This document shows positions 36,301 to 56,067 of a stretch of DNA of 64,000 nucleotides, piece after piece. The DNA is taken from contig CALSFV010000259.1 in the NCBI GenBank assembly GCA_943737045.1, positions 558,001-622,000 on the forward strand, read 5' to 3'. Numbering within the stretch: position 1 is the stretch's first letter; the number at the start of each line of letters is the position of its first letter. The DNA comes from Parapristionchus giblindavisi. Its lineage: Eukaryota > Nematoda > Chromadorea > Rhabditida > Diplogasteridae. Under the pieces are notes generated by a model that saw only the letters and a program-made list of their open reading frames with translations, was not told the origin of the DNA and ran no database searches. A program made the position numbers and the translations under genes.

Positions 36301-38618
36301 ATCACGATCCCTCATCCCACCTGTTTAGCTGTGCTGTATCACACCTCGAACTCGTTATCTCTTTCACTCACTTTTCATATCCCATTTCGCTTTAATCGTG
36401 CTCCATATCAATTTCACCATTGGTCCCTTGCACGACCACAAATGTTCACACATCTTCTTGGTTCCTCGTTCTATTTCATTCCTTTTCCTCTAACTCTCAA
36501 TCTCTCCTCTCTCACACCCTTTCTTCGATGTATCGTATCATTTCGCTCTTCTTTCGTCCGAAAAAAGAACGGACGAAACGTCGACGAAATAAATTTCTTT
36601 CTTCTTATCACGCCCTGTTGATGTGTTTTCACGAAATGGGATTCCATCATATCCCTCTCTCTCTATCTCTCTTATCTCTATTCAATTACTCTTCCTCTAT
36701 CAATTCCCGTCCATCTTCTTGTGTCTTCTCATTATCCAGGAATACTCTTTTTGTCTCTATTTCTCTGTGTCTCTCAGTTTCTCTCATCTTCCTCTTCTCT
36801 CTTCATCTCTCACACCCTTTTTCTATTTCATTCGCCTCTCTCTCTATCTCTATCTCTCTCTCAGATCTGTTTTGTTCAACTCTCCTCACACATTTCTGTA
36901 TCTTGTCATGTTCACGCGCAATCTCTTTCGTTTCTGCACTGCGTGCAGTAGTAGAAGACTTGGATCGAATAGAGTAGTTGAGGGGAGGGGGATGGAGGGG
37001 AAGAGAGGGGAGAAGAAAAGAAAGGAGACCTAGAGAGAGAGGAATAGGCTAGTACCACTCCACAACAACAACCACGTATACATTAATAGTCGAAGGGAAA
37101 TATTGGGTAATTCTTAGCTTATTCGAGTGAACACAATTGTCTCCTTTCTGACTTTGCAAGCATTTCGTTTTCTTTCATCATTTAGGTTTCACGGTTTCTT
37201 TTTTCTCGAAAATGCCTCGAAAAAGTGATGACGTTCTTGTCGAGTCTATATGATATTTTGACAATATTTTCAGCGTAGCTTTTACCGTTATTCAAAAACT
37301 GTGCCTTATCCCTATTTCATCATGTATTCACTGTGAATAGTAACTAGAAATAGCTTCGGGGCTGTATGATTTCGTAATCTTTCATTGATCTTCTTCAGGT
37401 TGTTGACTATGATCTTTGCACTAGAATGAAGAACTTATTTTAGAAATCCTTATGCGGTGTTACATTTGTCTGGCCTACCTCCTGCTTAACCTCCGCCTTA
37501 TCAATGAGACTTGAACTGTGTAGAATGTAAATTTCGAACTGGCTTTTGACGTAAATGTGTAATTATTACATTTTGGCAAAATTCCTTTCAAAATTTACAC
37601 TCTGCAAAGTTTACATGACGGCGTCGTTGCGGCGGAGGTTACGGAGAAGGCACGTAAGGCAAATGCAACACCGCATTACGCATACCTCCTTTCACCCCCT
37701 CCCCCAAAACCTCATTCCTACCCCTCCACTCTCCTCTCCCCCCTTCTCTCCTCTCTCCACTCACTCGTCCATCCTTCCTTGTTATTGATATCTGTAATCA
37801 TCGGCCTCTTCTAAACTCGCTCATCCTACTTAATCCTTACATTCGAATGCTAATGCATTTTCTGCTCCAAATGTAAATGTCACTTTTCTGTGCATAATTA
37901 ACAAAAACAAAAAGCAGAGAAATGTCCCACTTGCTTAGTTTCTCTTCGACTTTTGACCGTTGTATAACAAGTATTGTTTCTATCTATATTTATAGACCGT
38001 GGTTGAGGCCTGTGTCACTTCAGTAGACTACTCCATTTCCTTCACAGCCTTCCTCTTGTCCTCCTCTACTCTCTCTCTCATCATACCACACTCTCTCGTT
38101 GTCCCTCTTTACTTCCCTCATTCCGTGCAGTGCAGTCCTGCAATTCCCCTCATCGGTTGTAATAGTTCTTCTTCATATTCTTGTGTGTCAAGTCCACTTC
38201 ATCCGAGAGAGAGAGAGGGAAGAAAGAAGAAGAAGAAGAGAGAAATCTAAAGAATGGTTAAAGATCAGTGTAGAATAACGAAATAGGAGAAGAAGAGGGG
38301 GGGGGGTAGTGAAATAGCGAGAAGGGCCATTCTGGAAACGTTTTATTCTATGCAAAAGATAGACAATAAATGATATCAGTTATGGAGGCAGAGGTAGATA
38401 GATGGATGGGGAGATAGAGGGACAGAGAGTCAGAGTAGGAGGTTGATAGAGCATCACAAACATATATAAAGATTCATTGAAGCTATCCATTCATTCTTTC
38501 TCTCTTGTTGACCAAATATTTTTTTGATCTTTGATATTCAATCGATTCTCGTTCGTTGCCACGTCGGTACAAGTAATATTAAATAAACAAAATAATGATA
38601 ATTGAATTAAAATTACAG
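33319..38618. other. Long intergenic region, pyrimidine- and purine-rich
   Basis: No gene recognised. Purine-rich GAGAGAG tracts occupy 34,620-34,900 and 35,110-35,220. CT-rich tracts occupy 35,820-35,900, 36,230-36,900, 37,680-37,770 and 38,030-38,130, and account for the long serine/leucine/phenylalanine-rich open frames there. A small tandem repeat (TCATCCATCTACCGTAATCTATAGATT) lies at 34,060-34,125. The CT-rich stretches may include promoter or 5' leader sequence of the downstream nucleotidase gene. Confidence 0.5.
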
Positions 38619-38632
38619 AAACGACAGTCACA

Positions 38633-38685
38633 ATGGGACTCAATCACGAGACCAGCAAAGGATTCAAGAGGGAGTCAGCCAAGAG
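38633..38685 (+). CDS. Alternative first coding exon of the purine 5'-nucleotidase
   Basis: ATTACAG (acceptor, ending 38,618) precedes a short leader and ATG; 17 codons plus two bases (AG) follow before GTGAGA. The peptide ends FKRESAKR. The two-base phase fits exactly the next nucleotidase exon at 43,795, giving [13 protein letters not shown]. This parallels the human NT5C2 leader, where a basic segment (RREAYHR) precedes VFVNRSL. It would encode an isoform with a shorter N-terminus from a promoter 3.5 kb upstream of the other first exon. Confidence 0.65.
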
Positions 38686-41199
38686 GTGAGAATTATTTTA
38701 TCTTTAAGTTTGCCAGTAAATTGGAATAAACGATAACGATAGTAATAATAATTATAGTAATAATAATTATTATTATTCATTCTTCGCAGTGCAAGTTTTC
38801 AAGTATCACTGTAATAACTTTTTAAAAATAAAAAAAAATCATAAATTTGATATTGTGATTCTCGAATAATATGGGACCTTGTTTACCATAAACAACGGTT
38901 GAATGTAGTTGAAACTTGGCCCAAGTCACTTCAGGAATATATTTTTGCTCGGATCCACTTCGTGTAGTAGTCGTACAGATTTTCAATTTTCCTTTATTTC
39001 ATTGTCTCACTACAGGTTATAAAACTATTATTGTTTTACGATATCTCATTCAGCAGTTATCATGGGTGTCTTATCAAAACGAAATATTTCTCTGAAAACT
39101 CTTTCGATCATACGCTTATTGTAAAAATGTACTACTTCATTTTGCAAAGAGATGTCGTCCTTGCCTCTTTTATCTATCTCTTCACACCATCCATCACTAA
39201 CACTATGCGCCAACAGATCGGAAGAAAAAAACATTAGCTCTGTCTATCTCTCACTTTTTAATCCCCTGTGCCCTTCACTGAGTGTGACCTTTACATCGAC
39301 CGTTCATTGCACGTGTTTTGTGATTATCAAGGTACAAAATGTATCGGGCAAGGAGCTAATCAGAAGTGAATAATGTATCTGCTATGACATGGTTATGTCA
39401 TGACTGCAAGCCTATCCTCTAATCATATTACCTTTCTGATAATTACATATGTAATTGGACACACGGTAAATACTCGAAAAGACCAAAATATACACAGTAC
39501 TCGAATCACCAGCAAATGTTATCGATACTTTGAAGGTATTTACAGTTTCCTTTCGTCAGTGTTTTCTTGCACTGAACAGGGACAATTCCACTAATTGAGT
39601 CTATATTGTGATTGTTACGAACGGGTTTGGTACCTTCTCTAGGAACCACTAACTTTTATTTATGACTTGCTCCGAGAAGAATAGAAAGATTGCATATAAA
39701 GCCGAGAGTGAATAGAACTCCCATTCATAAGACCTCTAAAGGATTCTTTGTCAGTGGTCTCTTAATCGCCTAACGCTCTCTCACTTACTGACAGCCGAGA
39801 GATAGCATGTTGTTTGAAGAGACCGCATACATCGTCTTTCTCTAACTAGTCAAAAGTTATACGTTTTATCTTTTCTGTTCATTCCTGAAACTTAATTTCA
39901 GTTTCTCTTTCTTCGAACAACAAGCCCTGTTTTTTCACGTTTCCTCCCCTTCTTCCTCTATATGATTACTCTAGTTCAAGGAACGAGTCCTATGCTCGTC
40001 TTGTTCTTCCTATTCTTCCTTCTCCTATATTATTCCTCTCTAGTGGCGTCATCAGTCATGTCGACATTGCCGTAGGGATCTCATGTTTGTAGGCCAAGAA
40101 CGGCCCTCCCCGGCTGATCGATGTCCGCACATTTGTTTCCTCTATTGCCTTCCTCTTCTCCTTCTTCGTATGTCTATCACGTGCCCTTGTACGCAGATAA
40201 CTCTTGTAGATACCGTAGTGCCTACCGTGTTGTGCTGTACTGCAAGTATGGTATGCGAAATGACGGTGTGCTTTACTTTTATTGGCCCTGGCCATTCTCC
40301 GTGATCCAAATCGTTATTAGAGCAATCTACCGTAGTCTCATAGTGCGAACTAGCGTAGTCTGTCGCATACCGTAGTTTTTAGCTACCATAATAATAATAA
40401 TAATATACTTTATGCGGTGCAAAAGTAAAGTATAATTCTGATAAAATATATGATAGGTAGTGGAGTACGCATAAATACGATGCTACGACTTGGGTAGCAA
40501 AGATGAAAATTACAATAAAGTGAAATTCCTACAAAGACGGTAATGAAGCGATGGATTTTCGGACCATAACCAATCTACCTACCGTAGCGCAGCGTGCTCT
40601 GTAAACTTTGCCCTTCTTGGTATTGGTGTCTAACAGGGCTGGGACAAAAAATTATTTCGACCAAAAAATTTTTTGTTTGGGTTCAACAAAAAAAAATTTT
40701 CACCAAACAAAAAAAACCAAAAAAAACCAAAAAAAATAAAATAATTAATTGTTCCCACTGTTCCGAGAAAATTTTAACATTATCTCGTGTTGCTCTTCCT
40801 TTAAATAGCAACTATTCTTTATTCAGAGTCAAAATTCTTAAAATCAACAACTAAAACAAACATACGTTGTTGATTTGTTATCGGCAGCATTTTATGGATT
40901 AGTTAAGGTACGGGAATCAGGAAATTGAGGGTGCGCCATGCATTTTCGGCACCCTCACCGTTTTATTTTTATACAATGGGTCGATTTCTTTATTTTTCGG
41001 TTGAATTGTAATTTTTAGCTTAAAACAGGACCCTTATATAGTGGGTAGATGCTAAAAAGAGCCATGTAGAGTGGGTCGCCTTGTGAGGGTGTGAAAATGT
41101 ATGGGGTGCGCTATTATCAGCATGAAGAATATTATCATGAAGAACGTGCGACCAATTATGTGGCATTATGCATTCTCTAATAGATTCGAAAGGCCAAAA

Positions 41200-41265
41200 G
41201 CGTAGCTCGTGCAGTGGTTAGTAATCAGCGCTTGTAACCGCACCAAGCCGGATTGGATTCCCGTT
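41200..41265 (+). repeat. tRNA-like module inside the hAT-like element
   Basis: A-box-like TAGCTCGTGCAGTGGTTAG and B-box-like GATTGGATTCC at tRNA-like spacing. Stems are poorly paired, so it is a SINE-like or decayed tRNA segment and not a tRNA gene. Confidence 0.4.
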
Positions 41266-41538
41266 TGCGATTTTCTCTATATTCAGCTTTCAAAATCGAA
41301 AGGCCGCATTGTCCCTGACATTTCCTTGGCGCAACAACGAACTTTCAGCTCGGATTACGGTTTTCCGGGGCATCCATAATTTGAGATAATATTGTTTTTG
41401 TATTCAGGTAGATGTCATCTATAGCCCTGCCTGACAAGTATAGTCACTCAAGAAAAAAATCCCCTTCTTTAACACTATTCCGTAATATTACACTCACCAA
41501 TATTGTCTTACGGTGAAAAATGAACAACAAAACTGTGG

Positions 41539-41656
41539 CCGTATGCAAGAACCGTTTTCCGGGAAAATGTGACGTCATTAGCGTAGGCGGAGGCGTTTTC
41601 CAAAAATCCTCCGCCTACGCTAATGACGTCACATTTTCCGTTGTTCTTGCATACGG
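41539..41656. repeat. Nested hairpin with long stem
   Basis: CCGTATGCAAGAAC and AATGTGACGTCATTAGCG on the left are mirrored on the right around a centre at about 41,602. The inner stem of about 30 bp, up to CCTCCGCCTACGCTAATGAC, appears perfect. The stem contains the palindrome TGACGTCA (the CRE sequence) once on each side. This may be a small foldback element nested in the hAT-like element. Confidence 0.7.
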
Positions 41657-42182
41657 ACACTGATCATAAACTAAATTTTCAAGCAAATTTGTGTAAATTT
41701 TCTTTATCCGATTTTTTTTGTTATTTTTTGGTTTTTGCAGAAAACCCAAACAAAAAAAATACCAAACAAAAAATTCTCAAAAACCCAAAAAAACCAAAAA
41801 ACAAAAAAAACACCAAACAAAAAATCCCAGCCCTGGTGTCTAATCATACCATCTTAACTACAGCGATAGTTCTCACCCCCATAGTAGTCCCCCATATCAA
41901 ACTGTCGTCTTGATCCTTTTGCATGCCTAGTCCTCTTTTCTCAATCATTTTCTCCTTCCATTTCAACTGATTGCCTGCCACTACCCACCACTCTCTGCAA
42001 ATCCCACGCTCTCTCCATCGCCACCTCTGGTTTCTCTGTCGCTCTCTTCGATCGGTGCACGCTCTTCATCTCTTGTCTGCAAGAGGCGGGGCCACATCAA
42101 TCCGATCGGACAGTTCCTCCCGTGCACTACTACTCATTTTGGTTCATCTTCCCCATCCTCATAGAGCCGACCAACGTCAGTC

Positions 42183-49070
<6,888 letters not shown>

Positions 49071-50191
49071 TCTCGCCCTATGACCCTAAGACCTTAAGAC
49101 ATACGAGCCGTTTCTTGGCCCTATTGTCTTAAGTCCTAAGTAATTTGTATCCATTCTACCGTTCATTCGTGTATAGTCGACCCAGTGCACTTGTAATTCA
49201 CGCCTGAACCTTGCTTGTTTTTTTTCGGACGAGCAGTTTTTCTTCTTCGCTATATATGTTTCCAAAATATTTTCCATTCCCTCTAATGATTGATTGACAT
49301 TATTGTCGATGCCTTGTGCACTAAATAGTTTAATTTCCGCTAAAACATTCGATTTTGTTAGATCAGAGATCACGGATTCACGGCCTATTCCACATGTGTA
49401 TTTATTTTTACTTTTTTTGCTTTTTAATTAAATACACGGTCCCATTTTTTGTGATACCGTAACCCATCCCTAACGAGCCCAACTACGATATTTCCAGAAA
49501 GCATTCGTTGTCACTACAAATTGTCACTACAAACTATATTTTAGCTTTCGCTTTCAGTATGGCTTTCGCTCTCCATGAGAGCGGTCGCTCTTTAAATCTA
49601 AACCTTTTATGATATCCCTTGATGGCCTAATGATTCTTGCGAAGTCTTCTTCATGAAAATGCCTTCACTTTCACAATTCTTATGACATGCTTCTCCATTA
49701 ATTTGTAAATTTTCCACTTGGATTATCGATAAATGAATTGTAATATTCTGATTCGGTCACGCATAAGACACTGCAACAGTAAATGACGTGGACTGGATTC
49801 GGGTCCATATTTTGAATTATACGATTCGTATCGACGGTCCCTCATGCTTCCTACCACTTTTCATCACATCACTAGCAAGACGAGGAAAGGGGTGAGATTC
49901 ATCAGAGGGGTCGTAAATGAGACAACACTATGCCCATGAGAGACCGCAGAGAATAAAGGTCCTTTTTATGGCTTTCTGATAAGTGAATCCATCTTCTCTC
50001 CTGAAGAATGAATAAGAGACAGTACACAGGGTATAGAGTGAAGAAATGAAGAGAGATAGAGGGACAGAGAGGGTTAGAGACAGAGAGATGAAGTGTTGGT
50101 GCCATATAGAGAGGCGTGTCTAGAGATCAAGTCCTCTGATTGGAAGGAAAGGAGCGGAGACGTGAGAGCCTTCCTGTCTTGTACCATCAAC
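49071..50191. other. Intergenic: nucleotidase 3' region and upstream of next gene
   Basis: Holds the nucleotidase 3' UTR; a precise polyadenylation signal is uncertain among several AATAAA-like sites. A purine-rich AGAGAGATAGAGGGACAG tract lies at 50,045-50,090, some 100 bp before the next ATG. The 95-codon minus-strand frame at 49,086-49,373 has no supporting features. Confidence 0.45.
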
Positions 50192-52258
50192 ATGAGAGTC
50201 GTCGCTCTTCTACTCGCTCTCGCACTCGGTAGGCACTATTTATTATGTCCTTACGGACGTGTCCAAAGAAAGATTTTCTACAGAAATTATGAAAATTATA
50301 TGAGTCATCTTGGGAGATCATATATTACAAATATTAATATATTTAGAAAAAAATAAATATATAAAAATCAATATTTTCAGTTGTTCTGGGTCAGCACGAT
50401 CACGGTGAAGGTTGTCAAAGCCATCCTACTTGCAACCTTAACGACCTCAACCGATGTCAAACTAGCTTCGACTCAGCCCTTGGTCTTGATACAGGTAATT
50501 TTCACTAATTTCCGATGTTTGTTGTAATTTTTTTGGCGCTAAAATAATTTGAATTGGCCCAGGACTGAACGTGACCACGTACGATAAACTCCAGGATGCT
50601 GTAGAGAAAATCATTGGACAAGGAGGCATCGGTGAGCTTGGAGTGGTAAGTTCGTTTTCAAAAAAATATGACCATTCCCAATAAGGATATCGAATCCTGA
50701 TAAACAGCGTAAGTTATATTTTTCTGCACAGGTGTGCTACGCTCTTCGCTCGCTCAAGTTCTGCTTCACCAACCCTCAAGACTACGACAACTGCTTCTTC
50801 AATCCTCTCGGACTCATCGGAGACGATAACTGCGTAGCAACTGGTATCACTGAGAAGCAGGTATCGCCCTTTTTCTCTTCATTGCTAAAAAAATGAGTAA
50901 AAATAACATGAAATCGATATCAACATGTGATATTAAGGCTCGTGGATACGTTCGCTTCTTCGCCTCGCTCGACTTCGCTTGCGGAGTCGGATTCTCTCGT
51001 AAGTTCAAACCAATTATCTAATATCTAAACCATGTTATCAAATGATATATTTTTTTTAATTCAGACTACTGGAACGCCGAGGACACTCCTATTTCCACTG
51101 GATGCATGTCCAACGTCTTCGCGAACAAGCTCGGAGATCTGAGAAAGTGCCAGGACAATTTCGATAACTCCATCGCTGGCGACAATATGGATTCATGCCC
51201 GTAAGTGGAGGGGGGAGGAGGTGACTAGGTGGACTTTAGACTCGATTATTGAAGATAGCCCCCTAGCAGCTATATTATTGTTTCATTCAAAATTTGTCAT
51301 AAGAACTAATTTAGAGAAATCAAAATGAGAAAATAATGTAGTCTTCCGTGTATCCGTGTACGGGGGACCCCTTAAATCATCGGGAATGTCAATTAATCTG
51401 CCTCAGTTAAATCTTAATCGGTTTAATAATAATATCTTTATGTGGATTTCAGGTAAGCACATTAATGAAATACATAGAGAATACATTAGGAACATATAAT
51501 TACAATACCACAACGAGGTGAATTAACAGATTAACCGATTATGAGTCCATTTGTCCATTCATAAATCAGAACTCGATCGGGGAAGACTTGCAAAATTAAC
51601 CGTAGTGACGTTATAGATACGACTCTGAATCTTAGTAGTTTACCAATTCCACTGATTCTCTGAATAGTTCCTTCTTCCTGAAGGATATTTCAATGTTACA
51701 TCAGACACAATGTTCAGTGATCACTATCGAATCCACAAAATGAAACTTGGTCGTACGATCTCATTAGTATTTGTTAAGAGCACGTCGACTATAGTTGAGA
51801 GATGAAAGATAAGAGTAGCAATTTTAATATCGATGCAATCGATACTATTAAAAAGACCTATATCTACAAGAATTCGATAAAATCTTTAAATCATTACAAA
51901 CTGTGATGATAAACAATTATGTATCGTTTCTTGGACAAGACAATTTTTTTTATTTGAAATATCGATATTCTCCGATAATATGATGACCTGACATGATATT
52001 GATCGATGCTTAGGTACGTGTCTGAAGCCTCCAAGTGCTACCAGCGCGCTTTCTCCAAGTGTAACGATATGGGACAATGGTTCGGATGCGAATACGAGTT
52101 GGTCGGTCTTCAAGCCGCCTATGGTAACTGCGGTCAGGACTTCTGCAAGTGTACGTTGTACTATCCTTTACACACTCACACAGTTTTAGAAAATAACACT
52201 AAAATGAAAATGTCCCTAAAATTACTACTAAGTCGTATTTTCAGACTGGTACGCCTAG
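50192..52258 (+). CDS. Secreted cysteine-rich protein, paralogue 1
   Basis: Eight exons, about 236 aa: 50,192-50,228; 50,381-50,494; 50,563-50,645; 50,732-50,860; 50,938-50,998; 51,065-51,200; 52,014-52,150; 52,245-52,258. A signal peptide (MRVVALLLALALVVLG) is followed by a mature region rich in spaced cysteines, consistent with multiple disulphides and export. Notable blocks: CNLNDLNRCQTSFDSALGL, CYALRSLKFC, WFGCEYELVGL. No catalytic motif is recognised. The cysteine spacing is reminiscent of nematode-expanded secreted families (DUF19/T20D4.11-like), but I cannot assign one. The last intron donor is ambiguous: GTACGT gives an ending CKYWYA, while GTGTAC two bases earlier gives a longer basic tail. 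Intron 6 is 813 bp, the others short. The gene at 53,295 is a diverged tandem relative. Confidence 0.8.
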
Positions 52259-53294
52259 AGCTGCGGCTGCGTCGTTGACTGTCGCTGTGCATCCTGTAAT
52301 ATTTGACCCTGTCTCGTCTACTCCTTATCATATTCGCTCTTTCTGATGTTAGATTCCGTCATCTGTCTAGGCTAAATTTGCATCAGTTACTCCTCCCCCG
52401 AGTCCCTCTCACGTTGTCGTATACATGTTGTTGCGCCCTACCGTAACTGATAAAGTATTTACTAATAATAATGAAATGTATACTTGGCATAATGTCATCA
52501 TGGTTGAGCTGTTCACAGCCATTACAGACCCAGTTAATGGGTGGTTACACCTATTCTGAGTCAGTTCACGATAAAGTATTGTAAGCATCGGTTATGTACA
52601 GTGAATGGAGGGCGAGGCTCGGAGTGTTGCATGACTCGGCTTAGGTGGACAGAAGTCGTAAACGACGTATTTTATTGCTCTTTCATTGGCGTCGACGATT
52701 CAAGAGGAGGAGATAAGCGGAATGTGAGCATGAAACTCGGAAGATTGAAAAGGGATCGATACTACGATAAAGCCATGAACTTGAATGAATCACAGAAATA
52801 TCATTGCAGTCCTTACTTATATCAGATTATACGAAAATTTTAAAAAAAATGCATGTTGTATAATATTGCCTTTCAAGTTTTAAGTTTTGAATGCAAATTT
52901 ATATTTTAAAAAAATACAATGTACTACAATACTTTTATAATTGTTTCGATGGTTTCGACGTATTGTTCTGACAACGATAAGAGGATTAATCCTCCGAAAG
53001 CGATAAGACAATTACGATAATCCCCTTCTTCCACGTAGGTCTATGATATGGTTGACAGTAGTGCCAGTTCTTGATATTCATCCACTATACTATCCATCCA
53101 TACATGTCCACGACCGTCTCTTCACTTCCCATTATCTCTCACATCTTCCTTACGTGTCTGATGTCTCCACGACTTGTTCACTCTATGATCACTCTATCAT
53201 TGCTATCTCTTCGTCCGCTCCTCCTCTCTTCTGTACTCCATCTGGGTGAGGAGAGTCTCTCTTCCTCTCTCCTTCTACCACTAGAGCGACGACT
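52259..53294. other. Intergenic between the secreted paralogues
   Basis: No gene recognised. A 100-codon plus-strand frame at 52,541-52,843 lacks splice context or a domain. CT-rich sequence (53,180-53,280) precedes the next start codon, as also upstream of the nucleotidase. Confidence 0.45.
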
Positions 53295-56067
53295 ATGGTC
53301 TCTACGGCAAGTGGAGCCATCCTTCTTCTTGCTGCCGCAACTGGTAAGTAGCATTGTACAATTTCTGAAATGAGAAATTTTGGCTTTGCCAGTCATTATT
53401 TGAGAAAGTCCGTAAACTATCAAAATATAAAAAAAAAATACCACTGTGACGAAAGAATCGAATTTAAAGAAAAATTTTAAAAAAAAATCGAAACAAAGAA
53501 TATTTAATAATATATTGATGAAGTTGTAACTTTTGAGTAGCTGATTCAAACAGTCCAATATTTGCTCATTTAGTTTCATTGGGTAATCAATGATTTCTTC
53601 TAATGATATACCATTAAGCGGTGTACGCTGCTCCATCATGCACCATGGATCAGCTTCAGTCTTGCCAGTACAAATTCAACGATGTAACATTCTTCTAAAA
53701 ATCACTTGAATGACCTTAATATTATGACAAATATGCAATGATTCTGATTCAGGCTCTCAACATCGATGAGCCCAAGCCCTGGCAGGATTCCAATCCGTAC
53801 AGATCAAAGATCGAAGCTCTGTACCAGAAGCCAGGAACCGGCGGAGTCAGAGGAGTTTGCAGGCACGTTTTTTACAGTAAAGATGAAGAGTTGTTTAGAT
53901 TCAATCTAAATATTTGAGTTCACAATGAACTAGTAAACTTAATTTTCGCGCAGAATTTTCTGTCTGTCAAAAAATTGTTTGTCAAATCTTCACATGACTA
54001 CTGGTCAACATTGCAAACAATTGATTTATCTGCACAAAAAGATATCCAACTATGAGTAGCTATTAGTATATTTCTTCTGATAACTCTTGAATGAGCTATT
54101 TCATAACCAGTTACTCGAATAAAATTCAAATTTGCTAGATCTCTTATTGATTGTTTGTACCTTTTCAGATACTTCCGTGAATTCAAGGAGTGCCTCGGAT
54201 CATGCTACCAGCAAACCGTCTCTAGTAAGTGACAGAAGTGACATTGACCAGAGTCAAAAAGACAAATAACAATTCTAGTTCCCTTCCTCGTAATGAACGC
54301 CGGAGTAAAGCAGATCGAGGCAACAACTTATCTGGCTACGTTCAACTCCCTGCACTACCTTTGCGGTGCAGGATTGGGAAGTAAGAAATCTCATTTTACT
54401 AAAGAATTTTGCAAGGGATAATGTTTTGGTTGTACCTACTTACACTTGTTACGTAATCTACGCGAATATAATAACTATGAATCATAAAATACTATTTTAT
54501 CAGAGATCCATGGTTATAAATTGTATATGTTTAACGTTTTTTTAATTATGAAGTTTCTCGCATAGTTCAAATATCACAGATCGATATCATTTGATTAGTG
54601 ATCTGAATCAGTCATTGGCTGCTCTATTGGTCTCGTGGTTAATTACAACGGAATTGTCATCGAATCGGAAGAATGAGTCATGATTTGGGAGTGAATCTAA
54701 ATAAACACGTTTGAAATGATCCTTCCTAGATAATGATCGAATGCGAAACTTGAACTTATTATGCAATGAGTCTTTAATATGAATTTGATATAATATATGA
54801 AGCACTTCCTTATATTAAAAAAATAATACTGTTATTATTATTATTATTATTATTACCAGCGTACATGAACAATGTCAACTGCTTCGTCAACTCATGGTAC
54901 GATAACCAACAGGCACTCACGGATAGCAGAAACAACTTTGAGCTCAAAGCCTACCTCAATCCATCCGCGGCCTGCAGGTAATCTGTTGTTGGAGCTCATT
55001 GAACGCCATAATAATCATATTTGCAGTCTGATGAACAACGTGCTGAGCGATTTCGAGAAGGCTTTCATCGGTAGATGCGGAGTAGAAGCCCGTGACGTTC
55101 AATTCTGGGGATGTGAATACGCTAGAACAGGAATGTTCACTGCCTATCCGCAGTGTACACCCAGCTGCTCTCGTATGTTATAAATTTACAGCATTTTAAT
55201 AGTTAATACATAAATAAATGTGTGACAATTCAAGTTGGAAAGATTTTTAATAAGTTAGTTGAAATTGAACCAATCATCTTCGGCACGTTGACATTAAGTT
55301 TGCGCTACAATTAGAATTGTAATACATTTATTAATGTATTAACTATTAAATAATGTAAATTTGTAAAATTGAACTAAAAAAACTAATTGTAAAACTTAAG
55401 CGATCAATCACAACTTTCATTGTAACTGTATTGTGACTACTATACTTCCCAATAGTATGACGCAACCATGACAAAACTGCAATGTAAATACAATAAAACG
55501 GGTCTATGGAATTTATGAAATCGCATCTTGATTCATTTATTCCGTTGGATCTTATCAAGCGTACTTCATAGCACAATCTCATAACCGTTTCAATTCACGA
55601 ATGATTAACTCAGCGATAAGGGTTACTAAGTAAACACAATGCAAGTCAGTCATTATCAAAAGAAACGCCCTGATGAATCAGGATAGTAGGAGCTTTATGA
55701 TATCATTAACATTCCGTGCAAGAAAGATATTATTGTTCGGTTATATATGTTTAAAAAATGCTATATCTGTACTCAAAATGACATAAAATGGTCCAAGATA
55801 TTTATTGCCTAGCTACTGTTGAGCTCGGGTTCAAAATTTTACGGCTAAATATTATATAGTTGTAATCAATAATTGTATAATTGGTCTTCACTCTCTGATT
55901 TGTCAATCAAATTTCCCTTTCTCAATACATGTAAGCATATATAGAACGACACCAGAGCGAGAAAAAGAGCGAGATAAGACCATTTAATGCGTTTTGCCAC
56001 CAATTTAATTGCCCTCGACTCGATTCATGATATATTTGTACTTTTTTCAGTTCCCGTCGTCGGATAG
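53295..56067 (+). CDS. Secreted cysteine-rich protein, paralogue 2
   Basis: Eight exons, about 216 aa: 53,295-53,343; 53,619-53,683; 53,753-53,862; 54,169-54,224; 54,279-54,380; 54,860-54,977; 55,027-55,172; 56,051-56,067. The signal peptide is MVSTASGAILLLAAATAVYA. Relatedness to paralogue 1 is shown by shared landmarks: SCTMDQLQSCQYKFNDALNI against TCNLNDLNRCQTSFDSALGL, the LHYLCGAGLG block against LDFACGVGFS, and FWGCEYARTG against WFGCEYELVG. Exon number is the same. Function unknown; extracellular. Odd: the exon 3 donor is GC (CAG/GCACGT), and only this joint keeps the frame (C-R-Y-F). The last coding exon encodes only five residues, after an 878 bp intron. Confidence 0.8.

Larger units (their letters stand above)
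40634..41835. mobile_element. Non-autonomous hAT-like element in the nucleotidase intron
   Basis: A 1,202 bp element starting CAGGGCTGGGA and ending TCCCAGCCCTG, flanked by perfect 8-bp direct repeats GTGTCTAA (40,626-40,633 and 41,836-41,843): a textbook hAT signature. Subterminal regions are A-rich with AAACCAAAAA on both sides. It contains a tRNA-like module, a strong hairpin and a segment shared with 11,440-11,550. No transposase. It lies within the long intron between the distal first exon (38,685) and exon 2 of the nucleotidase gene. Confidence 0.88.

Noticed and set aside
36103..37033. Plus-strand frames of 136-185 codons rich in Ser, Leu and Phe
   Set aside because: The DNA is CT-rich low-complexity sequence; all frames lack stops for compositional reasons and show no domain or exon structure.
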